Below the pieces are notes generated by a model. The model was not told where the DNA came from and did not search any database. It saw only the letters and a program-made list of their open reading frames with translations. A DNA stretch of 64,000 nucleotides from JACCZX01 sp038216465. GTDB taxonomy: Bacteria > Pseudomonadota > Gammaproteobacteria > Burkholderiales > Burkholderiaceae_F. This document shows, in pieces, positions 1 through 8,015 of this stretch (the stretch's first letter is position 1; each line of letters starts with the position of its first letter). The stretch is from NCBI GenBank assembly GCA_038216465.1, contig JBBQQC010000003.1, positions 1-64,000 on the forward strand. The letters run 5' to 3'. The position numbers and the translations under genes were made by a program.

Positions 1-434
1 GGGTACGAGGTTCACACCCGAACGAAACAGCGGGCCGCCTAATGAGTCCTCGGGCGCTTGCAGTAGCGAAATGTCGAGCCCACTGCGTCTCAGCTAACAA
101 TCGGACGAGCCGTGTCTTCGAGTTTTTCAACAGAATAGGCCGGGTGCTGACATTACAAGTGACGATCGACCCGCACGCAGTGAGCCTCGCAGCTTCGCAC
201 TATGCCCTCACATTGTCGGGAAACCGCTCAGCACGTTCGGCTACGACCGCGGTCCCTGCCGATCAGGTCAACGCAGCGGCGCGGCCGAGGCAGCCTGCCG
301 CTGTGTTGCATCCAGCGTTCAGCTCGAGGGCGGCGCGATTTTGGCTATCGACGTCTGCACAGGTTGTGCAGCCTGCGCAGACGCTGCATTCGGAGCGCGT
401 TGACCCGCGCCCTTGATCACTGCAAGCTTGGGCC
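1..434. other. No convincing gene
   Basis: A short open frame from base 1 to a TAA at about 40-42 could be the last 13 codons of a gene that starts before the window, but it is too short to assign. The longer open frames here are rich in Arg, Ser and Ala, lack any recognisable domain or good ribosome binding site, and overlap each other. I see no RNA gene or clear terminator. Confidence 0.4.
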
Positions 435-1916
435 GTGATGAAAAATCCCGGAACCAGCAAGGATGAACTGCAGAGCATCGCGCACGAGGCGATGCTTCAA
501 CGCGGACTGCTGCCGGATTTTTCATCGGCAGTCATCGCCGAGACCAATCAGATCGCGCACGCCGCCACCGCGTCGGACGTGACGATTCGCGATTTGCGCA
601 GCATGTTGTGGGCGTCGATCGATAACGATGATTCCCGCGATCTCGATCAACTGTCAGTTGCGGTACCAGTGCAAGGCGGCGGGGTAAAAATCCTGATAGC
701 CATCGCCGATGTCGACGCACTGGTAAAAAAAGACTCCGCCATCGACGGCCACGCATGGGCGAACACGACCTCCGTGTATACGGCCGCAAGAATCTTTCCG
801 ATGCTGCCGGAGAAACTGTCGACCGACCTGACTTCGTTGGGCCAAGATCAGGACCGGCTGGCGATCGTGATGGAAATGGCGATTGCCTCTGACGGCAGCG
901 TGACTGCTTCCGATATCTACCATGCAGTAGTTCTAAATCGCGCCAAACTCGCCTACAACGCGGTTGCTGCATGGCTCGAAGGCGGTGCACCGGCGCCGTC
1001 ACGCGTCACGTCAGTGCCTGGACTTGACGAGCAGCTTCGCGCTCAGGATCGAGCCGCGCAGGCGCTGCGACGTGTGCGTCAAGCGCAAGGTGCGCTGCGA
1101 CTTGAAACGATTGAAGCACGGGCCGTATTTGATAACGGCGCGTTGGCCGATCTGGTACCGGACGAAAAAAACCGCGCGCGGGAGCTGATCGAGGATTTCA
1201 TGATTGCCGCCAATGGCGTCGTCGCAAAATATCTAGACAGCAAGGGCCTGCCGTCGCTGCGCCGGGTACTGCGCACTCCGAAGCGCTGGGACCGGATTGT
1301 CGCGCTGGCTGCTGAAACAGGGGAAAGATTGCCAACCACACCCGACGCTGCGGCGCTGGACGTTTTTCTGACGAAGCGACGTCAAATCGACCCGGTGCGC
1401 TTTCCTGACCTTTCGCTGTCCGTCATCAAGCTGCTGGGCTCGGGCGAGTACGCACTCGAAGTCCCTGGCCAGCCGGCAGCAGGACACTTCGGACTGGCCG
1501 TCAAAGACTACACACACTCGACGGCACCGAACCGCCGATTTCCCGATCTCGTGTCGCAGCGCCTGTTGAAAGCGGCCTTGCACGGGCGTCCGTCGCCATA
1601 TACAAATGACGAACTCACGACGCTGGCGCTGCACTGTACGGTGCAGGAGGACAACGCAGAAAAAGTGGAACGTCAGGTCCGGAAGTCCGCCGCGGCGCTG
1701 CTGCTGGCCCCACGGCGCGGGGCGCAATTCGATGCCATCGTGACCGGCGCATCGGACAAGGGAACCTGGGTGCGAATCAAGCGCCCGACAACCGAAGGTA
1801 GGGTCGTCCGAGGATTTGACGGACTCGATGTCGGCGACAAAGTCCGCGTCGAGCTTGTGCACACCGACGTTGCGCGCGGCTTCATCGACTTTGCCGCAGT
1901 GAACAGGAAACGATGA
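435..1916 (+). CDS. RNB-domain exoribonuclease (RNase II/R family)
   Basis: A predicted 3'-to-5' hydrolytic exoribonuclease of the RNase II/R family, acting on single-stranded RNA in the cytoplasm. Residues about 62-70 read IDNDDSRDLD, matching the acidic Mg-binding cluster of the RNB catalytic domain. The domain continues through HSTAPNRRFPDLVSQR near residue 360, a typical RNB C-terminal motif. The last 60 residues (FDAIVTGASDKGTWVRI onward) look like an S1-type RNA-binding fold. At 493 residues it is shorter than E. coli RNase II (644) or RNase R (813) and lacks recognisable N-terminal cold-shock domains, so it is a compact variant. Either GTG 435 or ATG 438 could be the start. It is most likely not the main RNase R. 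Confidence 0.88.
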   Translation: MMKNPGTSKDELQSIAHEAMLQRGLLPDFSSAVIAETNQIAHAATASDVTIRDLRSMLWASIDNDDSRDLDQLSVAVPVQGGGVKILIAIADVDALVKKDSAIDGHAWANTTSVYTAARIFPMLPEKLSTDLTSLGQDQDRLAIVMEMAIASDGSVTASDIYHAVVLNRAKLAYNAVAAWLEGGAPAPSRVTSVPGLDEQLRAQDRAAQALRRVRQAQGALRLETIEARAVFDNGALADLVPDEKNRARELIEDFMIAANGVVAKYLDSKGLPSLRRVLRTPKRWDRIVALAAETGERLPTTPDAAALDVFLTKRRQIDPVRFPDLSLSVIKLLGSGEYALEVPGQPAAGHFGLAVKDYTHSTAPNRRFPDLVSQRLLKAALHGRPSPYTNDELTTLALHCTVQEDNAEKVERQVRKSAAALLLAPRRGAQFDAIVTGASDKGTWVRIKRPTTEGRVVRGFDGLDVGDKVRVELVHTDVARGFIDFAAVNRKR

Positions 1917-2024
1917 ATTCGATTGATCGGCCGCACGCCTTACTACTCAGCGTTGCGTTAGGCCACACAAGTCACCCGTCTGCGCGGCTCAAGAAGCTGT
2001 CGCACAGCCGAAGGAGGTTCCCCC

Positions 2025-2444
2025 ATGGCAGTCTTCCTTAACCCGCGTGACATCCATGCGCCCGTTGGCGGCTACTCACACACCGTGGCCGTGCCTCCAG
2101 GGACGGAGATGGTGTTCATCTCAGGCCAGGTGGGCTTGCGTCCCGACGGGTCGGTGCCCTCCTTGTTTGCCGAACAAGCTGAGGTCGTCTTCCACAACAT
2201 CCGCTCGTGCTTGGCGGCGCATGGTTTGGGTATGGAGGCAGTGGTCAAGCTGTCCTCGTTCATCCTGCCTGGGCAAGACGTTCAGCTCATGCGCGAGATT
2301 CGGCAACGACACTTCGGCACCCACCGGCCGGCGTCCACCGCTGTCTATGTTCCACAGTTGGTTAACCCGGCGTTCCTGCTCGAGGTAGAAGCCGTGGCCG
2401 TCAAGACTTCATCGCTCGGCGCAGCGTCCAGCAGTGCGGCCTAA
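2025..2444 (+). CDS. RidA family protein (enamine/imine deaminase)
   Basis: Small 139-residue protein of the YjgF/YER057c/UK114 (RidA) family, which hydrolyses reactive enamine/imine intermediates made by PLP enzymes. It shows the family's early strand FISGQVGLRPDG, then ENLxxxL-like helix VFHNIRSCLAAHGL, and the C-terminal block RPASTAVYVP followed by LLEVEAVAV, holding the expected Arg and Glu of the active-site cleft. A strong ribosome binding site (AAGGAGG) lies just before the ATG. The C-terminal 12 residues are a low-complexity Ser/Ala tail. It is monocistronic, about 100 bases after the RNB gene. Which RidA subfamily it belongs to, and whether it is a true deaminase, cannot be told here. 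Confidence 0.85.
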   Translation: MAVFLNPRDIHAPVGGYSHTVAVPPGTEMVFISGQVGLRPDGSVPSLFAEQAEVVFHNIRSCLAAHGLGMEAVVKLSSFILPGQDVQLMREIRQRHFGTHRPASTAVYVPQLVNPAFLLEVEAVAVKTSSLGAASSSAA

Positions 2445-2718
2445 CCCCTCGTTCAACTCGGACGCACGCCGACGAAGCTGCGCCCCTTTGGCGTGCGCCG
2501 GTTAACTGGTCTCAGGTCGCTCTGTATTCGACGATCGACACCTGGGGAGGGGTAAAGGGACCCACCGAAAGCACGAGAATTCCGAGTTTTCAAACAGCCT
2601 CGGTCGATACCGGACATCGCATGTCAACGATTGGGAGGTTCGCCGAAGTCTGTCTTACCCGAACCATACCTAACGTAGATACAGCTGTGGCATAAGAAAG
2701 TTCGTACCGGGAAACCTT

Positions 2719-3519
2719 TCAATTAGGCCGACGCAATTGGTCAATATGGACCCATTGCGGACTCGGCGTGACGTTGTCTAACTGAATCAAGGCGATAGGC
2801 GGACGCATTTCGACGACCAAACCCCTGGTGGCGAATCCAGATCCAAAGTCGCGGTCCCAGCGGACGCGATCCCCGACTTTCAGCGTCTTGCGATACGCGG
2901 CGTCATGCTCTCGGGCCTGCGCCGTTGCGGCGCTGATGGCTTGCTGCGTTCTGAGTGCAGCAACGCGCTCGGACTCTTGTCGGCGCGCCGCGGCTTGGGC
3001 GATCTCGGATTGCGTGTAATGCGTGACCGTTAGCACTGCGGGTTCGTCCGTCACTGACTTATTGAGGTGAACGCTTATCAAAGCGATGACGACCGAACTG
3101 CGTTCGCAACCATAGTAGGCCCCGGGAGCAACCGCCGTGGCTGGTCGCTGCAAAACCGCGACCAGTTGATGCTCGACACGGTCATGGTGCGCGTGTCCCT
3201 GAGGCTTCTCGCGCCCGCCATTAGCCGAACACCACTTTCCGAACTCCTTTATGGCGTCGTCAAGTTCCTTACCACCGACTCGGTTGTACCCAGGTCGATT
3301 GGGCGGGTCGATTCTGAAAACGAAGTTCGCTACCGCGCCCGCTGGCACTAGAGGCGTCCCGTTTCCCATCCACTTTGCGACGAAGGTCGGATATTCGGCC
3401 TCGAAGTACAGCGCTTTCGACACACTGCCAGTAACTGACGGCGCAGTGTCAAACTGACGCGCGGCCGAGCAGGCTGCAACCGTCAGAACAGCTGCCGTGA
3501 CAACGATGATCCTATTCAT
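2719..3519 (-). CDS. Predicted lipoprotein of unknown function
   Basis: I do not recognise this family. The N-terminus has a signal peptide ending in a lipobox-like VAAC at residues about 14-17, so an outer- or inner-membrane lipoprotein is likely. The middle (residues 25-165) contains several Cys residues. Residues 170-200 are Ala/Gln/Arg rich and probably a coiled coil. The last 55 residues (KVGDRVRWDRDFGSG onward) resemble a small SH3-like beta barrel beginning with a KVGD motif. Divergently oriented from the XRE regulator at 3618, with about 100 bases between them. Codon use is less GC-biased than in the core genes, consistent with an accessory region. Confidence 0.6.
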   Translation of the reverse strand: MNRIIVVTAAVLTVAACSAARQFDTAPSVTGSVSKALYFEAEYPTFVAKWMGNGTPLVPAGAVANFVFRIDPPNRPGYNRVGGKELDDAIKEFGKWCSANGGREKPQGHAHHDRVEHQLVAVLQRPATAVAPGAYYGCERSSVVIALISVHLNKSVTDEPAVLTVTHYTQSEIAQAAARRQESERVAALRTQQAISAATAQAREHDAAYRKTLKVGDRVRWDRDFGSGFATRGLVVEMRPPIALIQLDNVTPSPQWVHIDQLRRPN

Positions 3520-3617
3520 GGCGCCCCTCGCGGGAACCTTTACGCAATGATGGTGGATAGTCTATTTTCGCATAGTCGAAATTGGGTGATCAAGTGCAGG
3601 CCGCAACCAGCGCGGCT

Positions 3618-3872
3618 ATGTACAAGACAATCCATTCTCGGCGGTACAAGGCTTTGCTCAAGACGCTAGTCGAAGTTCGCCGTGGGCAAGGCGTTACGCA
3701 GGTCGACCTGGCGAAGCGGTTACGCGAAAGGCAATCCTGGATTAGCAAGTGTGAGCGCGGTGTCCGCCGACTCGACGTTGTGGAACTAGAAATTTGGTGT
3801 GAAGCCCTGGGCCTGCCATTGAATGAGTTTTTAAAGCTGTACGCAGTGGCCAGCGTGCCGGAGCGACGCTAA
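3618..3872 (+). CDS. XRE-family helix-turn-helix regulator
   Basis: An 84-residue protein that is essentially one Cro/C1-type HTH domain: RRGQGVTQVDLAKRLRERQS (helices 1-3) followed by WISKCERGVRRLDVVELEIW. It should bind DNA as a dimer and may regulate itself or the neighbouring accessory genes. The chosen ATG gives the usual domain boundary; an upstream TTG at 3582 would add 12 residues. Such lone HTH proteins are typical of integrated elements, defence islands or toxin-antitoxin loci, which fits the thermonuclease, DUF2726-like and MbcA/ParS-like genes that follow. The direct target is unknown. Two copies of ATAGTC lie upstream (3557-3577) but are too short to call an operator. Confidence 0.75.
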   Translation: MYKTIHSRRYKALLKTLVEVRRGQGVTQVDLAKRLRERQSWISKCERGVRRLDVVELEIWCEALGLPLNEFLKLYAVASVPERR

Positions 3873-3985
3873 GTTACTTGTAAGCTGGGGGTTATTACGT
3901 CTGGTGCTGCCCGACTCATTAGCACACCTACCGTGAATGGGGGCTCGCGGGCAGACCGGCAACGATCGAACTGAGACAGGCACAA

Positions 3986-4363
3986 ATGAAAACCTCAGCG
4001 GAACAACTTATGCGCGATCTCGAGGATCAGATCGAGCGAGGAAAAGCCCGGCTTGATTTGAAGCGACTGAAGGTCGATCCCTCGCCTGTGCCCGGGTCTG
4101 AGATTGCCATTCAATGGCCAAACATTGAGAGAAACGCTGACCAAGGTGTCATCACCGCTATCGAACGCCGCGGCGTTCCCCTCGTTATCCTTCCGATAAC
4201 CACGCTGATCGGGATCGTCGCCATGGCGCGCGGTGGGCGGACTGTTGGCGAGATAATGGATGGCTATTCGGGGGTCGATTTGCCACGTGGATTAACCGCG
4301 CACGCACCCGGTGGTCCAGTGCAGTCTCTAAAAATGCCAAAGGGCGAACCGGATATTCCGTAG
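3986..4363 (+). CDS. Hypothetical protein
   Basis: Unrecognised 125-residue protein. The first 35 residues (MKTSAEQLMRDLEDQIERGK) form a charged amphipathic helix, possibly a coiled coil. A central hydrophobic stretch, VPLVILPITTLIGIVAMA at about residues 69-86, could be one membrane segment or the core of a small domain. The C-terminal 40 residues are Gly/Pro rich and probably disordered. No good Shine-Dalgarno stands out, although GAGACAGG lies about 10 bases before the ATG. It sits between the XRE regulator and a convergent thermonuclease gene. Coding potential is supported by length and composition, not by homology. Confidence 0.5.
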   Translation: MKTSAEQLMRDLEDQIERGKARLDLKRLKVDPSPVPGSEIAIQWPNIERNADQGVITAIERRGVPLVILPITTLIGIVAMARGGRTVGEIMDGYSGVDLPRGLTAHAPGGPVQSLKMPKGEPDIP

Positions 4364-4393
4364 TCTTAAGCCTGTGAGATTAGGTGCGTAGCG

Positions 4394-4837
4394 TCACGGT
4401 TTCGTCTGCTGTGCTTTCGCGGCTCGAAAGTCCCAAGGCGCAATTGGCAAATCATCACGCCATAACCCGCGCCGCGCGCTCATCGCTTCTCGCTCCAGCG
4501 GCAGGCACGTCGACGGCTGAGTCAGGTACTTCGTAAAGCACCACGCTAGTCCGTCGTGCACTTGACGCCAATTCACGACTACTCCTTCGCACGTCACCAT
4601 CGCAACGGTGCGACCGTAGCGGTCAAGGCTGACGGGCTGGACCTCGATTGCTTTGTCCTTACATAGTGCAATCAGATTGCGCCGGCTGATCTGCGAGTAC
4701 GGCTGCGTCCTTTCGGGCGCGTCGATCTCAGCGAGTCGCAGCACGGTCTTCACGCTGCCTTCGCGCACGACAAGAGTGTCGCCATCGGGAGCGTTGACAA
4801 AGACGAGGGCGCCGGCCAAGACGAATGCCGGCGTCAT
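4394..4837 (-). CDS. Thermonuclease family protein (SNase-like)
   Basis: A Ca-dependent nuclease of the staphylococcal nuclease (SNase) family, probably exported. Key motifs are DGDTLVV near residue 18, LRLAEIDAPERTQPYS (catalytic Arg and Glu region) and LDRYGRTVAMV (the second catalytic Arg). The C-terminal W-rich segment GLAWCFTKYL and the final APWDFR-type motif match the family. The N-terminus MTPAFVLAGALVFVNA is a short signal-like hydrophobic stretch, so it probably acts outside the cytoplasm. A second paralogue lies at 15213-15710. It is transcribed towards the preceding hypothetical gene. Confidence 0.85.
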   Translation of the reverse strand: MTPAFVLAGALVFVNAPDGDTLVVREGSVKTVLRLAEIDAPERTQPYSQISRRNLIALCKDKAIEVQPVSLDRYGRTVAMVTCEGVVVNWRQVHDGLAWCFTKYLTQPSTCLPLEREAMSARRGLWRDDLPIAPWDFRAAKAQQTKP

Positions 4838-5076
4838 GCTTTCGCTATCGGGACGGTCTTACTCATTCTCTTTTCGTGTCCGTCCGCCACCCCACGTGTC
4901 AAGAAGCGGTGGCGGGCTTGCTCTTTGGCTCAGAGTCAGGGCGCCACATAATCACGCAGCACGTCGAGCACGCGATGAACTCGGAACGCTCCAAAGTAAG
5001 ACTGCGTTGCCCTATCAAGTAAACATACGCGCGGCACGTCAAAATCCTTCCTCCGACGTTCCCCACGTATGTTTCG

Positions 5077-5610
5077 TTGACGTCGCAACTGTTGCTTTTC
5101 TCAACGCATAATTACTTTGATTGCGATCTCGATGGCGACGGATGCCAACCCCGCCCGGCAGCCCAAGTTAGACGTAGTGTCACACTGCGCCGTGACGGGA
5201 CTGGCGCTGCGATTCCCCGGATTGCAGGCCCTGCCCACTACCCTCTCGATCAGGTGACGGATCTCGACCGCTTGAAACCGCTCGTATCGCCTGATGCCTG
5301 GCGATACGGTTTCGGATGCCGCCTCGATGCCCTGCTCGTCACTCCGCATAAAGGCGACCCGATTGCAGCCTTTGAGTTCGACAGCAGCTTTCATGACCGC
5401 GCAGAGACAGCGAAGCGCGACGCCTGGAAGAACCAACTTCTGCTAGCGGCAGGGATTCCCCTGTTCCGACTGCGCTCTGAGGATCCGACCGCGACCAGCT
5501 TCGACGAGTGGTACACACTACTAACCGATCAAGTGTTGGACAAGATCAACTGTGGAGAAAGGGTTTGCTCACGCGATGTCTACACTTCTCTTGTTCCTCT
5601 CTACCGCTGA
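5077..5610 (+). CDS. DUF2726-like protein, possible PD-(D/E)xK nuclease fold
   Basis: The C-terminal two thirds (residues 65-160) resemble the DUF2726 domain: a conserved RLDALLVTP strand, then AAFEFDSSFHDR, a Lys/Arg-rich helix AKRDAWKNQLLLAAGIPLFRL. The D...EFD arrangement with a following basic helix is what is expected of a degenerate PD-(D/E)xK nuclease-like fold, which is family-level inference. Residues 1-50 are less ordered and the TTG start is uncertain; translation may begin later. It is followed 58 bases later by an MbcA/ParS-type antitoxin in the same direction, so the two may be co-transcribed. DUF2726 genes are common in mobile or defence islands, which fits this neighbourhood. 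Confidence 0.6.
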   Translation: MTSQLLLFSTHNYFDCDLDGDGCQPRPAAQVRRSVTLRRDGTGAAIPRIAGPAHYPLDQVTDLDRLKPLVSPDAWRYGFGCRLDALLVTPHKGDPIAAFEFDSSFHDRAETAKRDAWKNQLLLAAGIPLFRLRSEDPTATSFDEWYTLLTDQVLDKINCGERVCSRDVYTSLVPLYR

Positions 5611-5668
5611 AGTGCAAGAGCGCGGTGGGAGTCGGACTTGGTCGAGTTTCTCAGCGAAGACATGGAAG

Positions 5669-6151
5669 ATGAAAAAAGAACACGACGGCCGCAAAGTTGC
5701 CCACAGAAAGGCTCTGAAGCAGGAATCGGCGGCGGCAACGCAATCGGGTCCCCGCTTCACGCGCAAAATTCGGGCGGGTTACGTGGCTACCGACTACCCG
5801 GTGCACACCGATCACATTGAGGCCATTGACGCTGCGGTATTCCAGCCAAGAGAGATTCCTTCCCCCCGCCCAGGCAGTCGCAGACTTGAAACGGACAGCA
5901 GGTCACGTCTGTCAGCTGCGACGGTGCAATTCGTGGCGCTCGGCATCGCAAGACTCGTGGTGCAGGTAGAGATGCTAGTAGGAGAGTCCGGCGACCGCAG
6001 AGGCTTCAACGCGGCCGAATGGGTAGTCGATTGGCTCGGCCAACCTATGCCAGCGCTGGGTGGTTGTCCTGCCGAGTTTATGGGCACCGCAGAAGGCCAA
6101 GCCAAGGTGGCTAATCTACTTGCGCGCGCTCAAAGTGGTGCGTATGCGTGA
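5669..6151 (+). CDS. MbcA/ParS/Xre-type antitoxin domain protein (DUF2384)
   Basis: The last 85 residues match the antitoxin/toxin-binding DUF2384 domain: a start such as RLSAATVQFVALGIARL, then AAEWVVDWLGQPMPALGG, CPAEFMGTAEGQ and ending VANLLARAQSGAYA. In known systems this domain partners a RES-domain NAD-degrading toxin encoded just downstream. The first 75 residues are Lys/Arg rich and carry no visible HTH, unlike classical Xre-type antitoxins. No RES gene follows; instead an IS30 transposase remnant begins 93 bases downstream. It is therefore an orphan antitoxin, or its toxin was lost through insertion or deletion. The start was set at ATG 5669, right after a GGAAG; an upstream ATG at 5552 overlaps the preceding gene. 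Confidence 0.7.
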   Translation: MKKEHDGRKVAHRKALKQESAAATQSGPRFTRKIRAGYVATDYPVHTDHIEAIDAAVFQPREIPSPRPGSRRLETDSRSRLSAATVQFVALGIARLVVQVEMLVGESGDRRGFNAAEWVVDWLGQPMPALGGCPAEFMGTAEGQAKVANLLARAQSGAYA

Positions 6152-6244
6152 CCCGCCTTATGCGTGTTGCTAGCAAGCGCAGATTAACTGGTTGTCCTGC
6201 AATCCACTTCTAACCTGCGATTCGTCAATAGCGGCGGGTCACGA

Positions 6245-6412
6245 ATGTCAGCTCTCGAGAGGCAGTATCTACCCAAGGGAATTGACCTCTCCGGGTATTC
6301 GCAAGCCAAGCTCAACGCGATCGCTAGGCGCCTCAACGAACGACCGAGAAAGACGCTTCACTACGAAACGCCAGCTCAACGATTTCATGAAGCTGTTGCG
6401 TCGACGAGTTGA
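6245..6412 (+). pseudogene. IS30-family transposase C-terminal remnant
   Basis: A 55-codon open stretch reads like the C-terminus of IS30-family transposases: RQYLPKGIDLSGYSQ, then LNAIARRLNERPRKTL and HYETPAQRF, ending in TGA at 6410-6412. In complete IS30 transposases this block follows the last catalytic Glu of the DDE core. Here the upstream sequence is only weakly similar in another frame (AGHEC-like, where family members have a G-S-N-E-N type motif) and the rest of the gene is missing. No inverted repeats were identified. It marks an old insertion event between the orphan antitoxin and the TlpA-like gene. Confidence 0.8.
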
Positions 6413-6613
6413 ATCCGCCGCCGATAGCAGTCATCGATGCGTTCGCTGTCGACCCGACGCGGACGTGAGACAGCGGGCCATCTTCTGCCTGAATGTTACG
6501 CACCGTTTATTTCCCTGGCGTGAGATTCGCGCACCGTGGATCGGCGACCATACGCACTCGCCAGCGTGCCTCGAAGGTAAGCTCTCCTCACCTTTTGGCT
6601 GGTGGAGGAGTGA

Positions 6614-7816
6614 ATGAATGGCTGCAAACCGCAACAGGCCATGGCCCGCTTCGACGCCGCAGTCAGTTGCCGGCATAGGCGAACCTGGCTGAAGCTGCCG
6701 TTGCCGTTGTTTGCCATGGTTCTTTGCGGGCGCGCACGCGCCCAGGCGACGCTAGCTCGGGATCAGAGCGTGATGGGCTGGGATTTGACCTATCAGCGCC
6801 TGATACGCGAAACCGGCATCAAGGCGCCGAACTTTCTGATCACTTGGAGCGCCAGGATCCGGGATCAATTTGCTCCGGGTTTGTTGCTCGAGTACGAAGG
6901 AAAGCCTTTGATTGCCGCCTTTCTGGTCGAACACGCGTTCGATGGTCACGCCGGCAATCCGATCGGCGTGTGGGCCGGGCGGACAAGTGAAAAGGCGTTC
7001 GCCCAGCAGTTCGTCTTGGGCCGCCGCAGCAAACCCGTCGATCAACTGCGTGTGCTTGACGCCGCTCATTTTGATCGCACGCTGGAAGCATTGATGAGAT
7101 GGAAACCCACGCCGGTGCCTAACGCTCCGCCGGGGTTGGATCCTCACAGTGACGAGGTGCTTTCGTACAGCCACCTGGGTGTCGTAAGCGTGTTTCGCTC
7201 TGGAACTAGCCGGCAATGGCCGATCGTTGAGCGCGATCTGTGGGTGCTGGACTCGGCAAGGAACGTTGAGCCGCCTTTAGGCCGTCTCAACAAGATTCTG
7301 TTCGAGCTGGTGCCCCCAGACGGAGCAGCGACGTTTGACCCGGCAGTGGCCGAGCAGAACAGGCAGCGTGCGATCGAAGCTCACCTGCAGAAATCCGTCG
7401 CGCTAATTCTTGGCGCACGGCTGCAAAGCCTCGATGGCGCAGCAGTTTCGCTGCACGACCAGTCCGGCAAAATTCTCGTAGTTAGTCTTATCGCAACGTG
7501 GTGCAAACCGTGCGAAGCCTGGGCCAAAGTACTGGGTAGCTTGAACGATGAATTTGCGGCGCGAAATGTGGTCGTGGTGGCGATCAGCGATGAAGAGGCT
7601 AACAAGGTTCGCGCTTTTCATACGCAACACGGCTCTACCTACCCACTGTTCCTGACGTCCAGGCAGGACAACGTTTTCTTTGCCGCACAAACGACTGGCT
7701 TGCCAACAACCTACGTTATCGACACCGCAGGCAAACCGCATGGGCCGTTTGTTGGAGCCGCCGAGGCGCAGGTCCACGCGCTGCTGAAAGATCTTGCCGA
7801 TAGCGCTCCAAAGTAA
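6614..7816 (+). CDS. Exported protein with C-terminal TlpA-like thioredoxin domain
   Basis: 400 residues. A twin-basic segment and hydrophobic stretch (KLPLPLFAMVLCGRARAQA, residues about 27-45) form a signal peptide, so the protein should be periplasmic. Residues 45-240 are an unrecognised domain. Residues 265-395 form a TlpA/redoxin-like fold with the active site ATWCKPC (C297 and C300), an ISDEEANKVRAF segment and the cis-Pro loop GLPTTYVID. It probably acts as a thiol:disulfide reductant, with the N-terminal domain giving target specificity. A GGAGGAG just before the ATG supports the start. It appears monocistronic. Confidence 0.82.
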   Translation: MNGCKPQQAMARFDAAVSCRHRRTWLKLPLPLFAMVLCGRARAQATLARDQSVMGWDLTYQRLIRETGIKAPNFLITWSARIRDQFAPGLLLEYEGKPLIAAFLVEHAFDGHAGNPIGVWAGRTSEKAFAQQFVLGRRSKPVDQLRVLDAAHFDRTLEALMRWKPTPVPNAPPGLDPHSDEVLSYSHLGVVSVFRSGTSRQWPIVERDLWVLDSARNVEPPLGRLNKILFELVPPDGAATFDPAVAEQNRQRAIEAHLQKSVALILGARLQSLDGAAVSLHDQSGKILVVSLIATWCKPCEAWAKVLGSLNDEFAARNVVVVAISDEEANKVRAFHTQHGSTYPLFLTSRQDNVFFAAQTTGLPTTYVIDTAGKPHGPFVGAAEAQVHALLKDLADSAPK

Positions 7817-8015
7817 ATCTACATTGCAAAGCTCCGATAGACGTGGCAACTGGCTGCTTACGCTGCATTGCTGCCGTCCACTCTCGTGGGCTGAAGGACA
7901 GCAGGAAGTCGTTAGGGGACAGCATCACGTGGGGGATCGTCGAAGAACAGCGCGACGTTCTGCGAACGCTCGGGAAAACTACAGTGGTGTTCTTGTGCAG
8001 TGCCATCAGGCAGCT

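Noticed and set aside
42..416. Open frames before the RNB gene
   Set aside because: Arg/Ser/Ala-rich, no domain, no ribosome binding site and competing frames.
2463..2497. Possible hairpin (CGCACGCC / GGCGTGCG) behind the RidA gene
   Set aside because: Eight-base stem with a 19-base loop and no T run; too weak for a terminator call.
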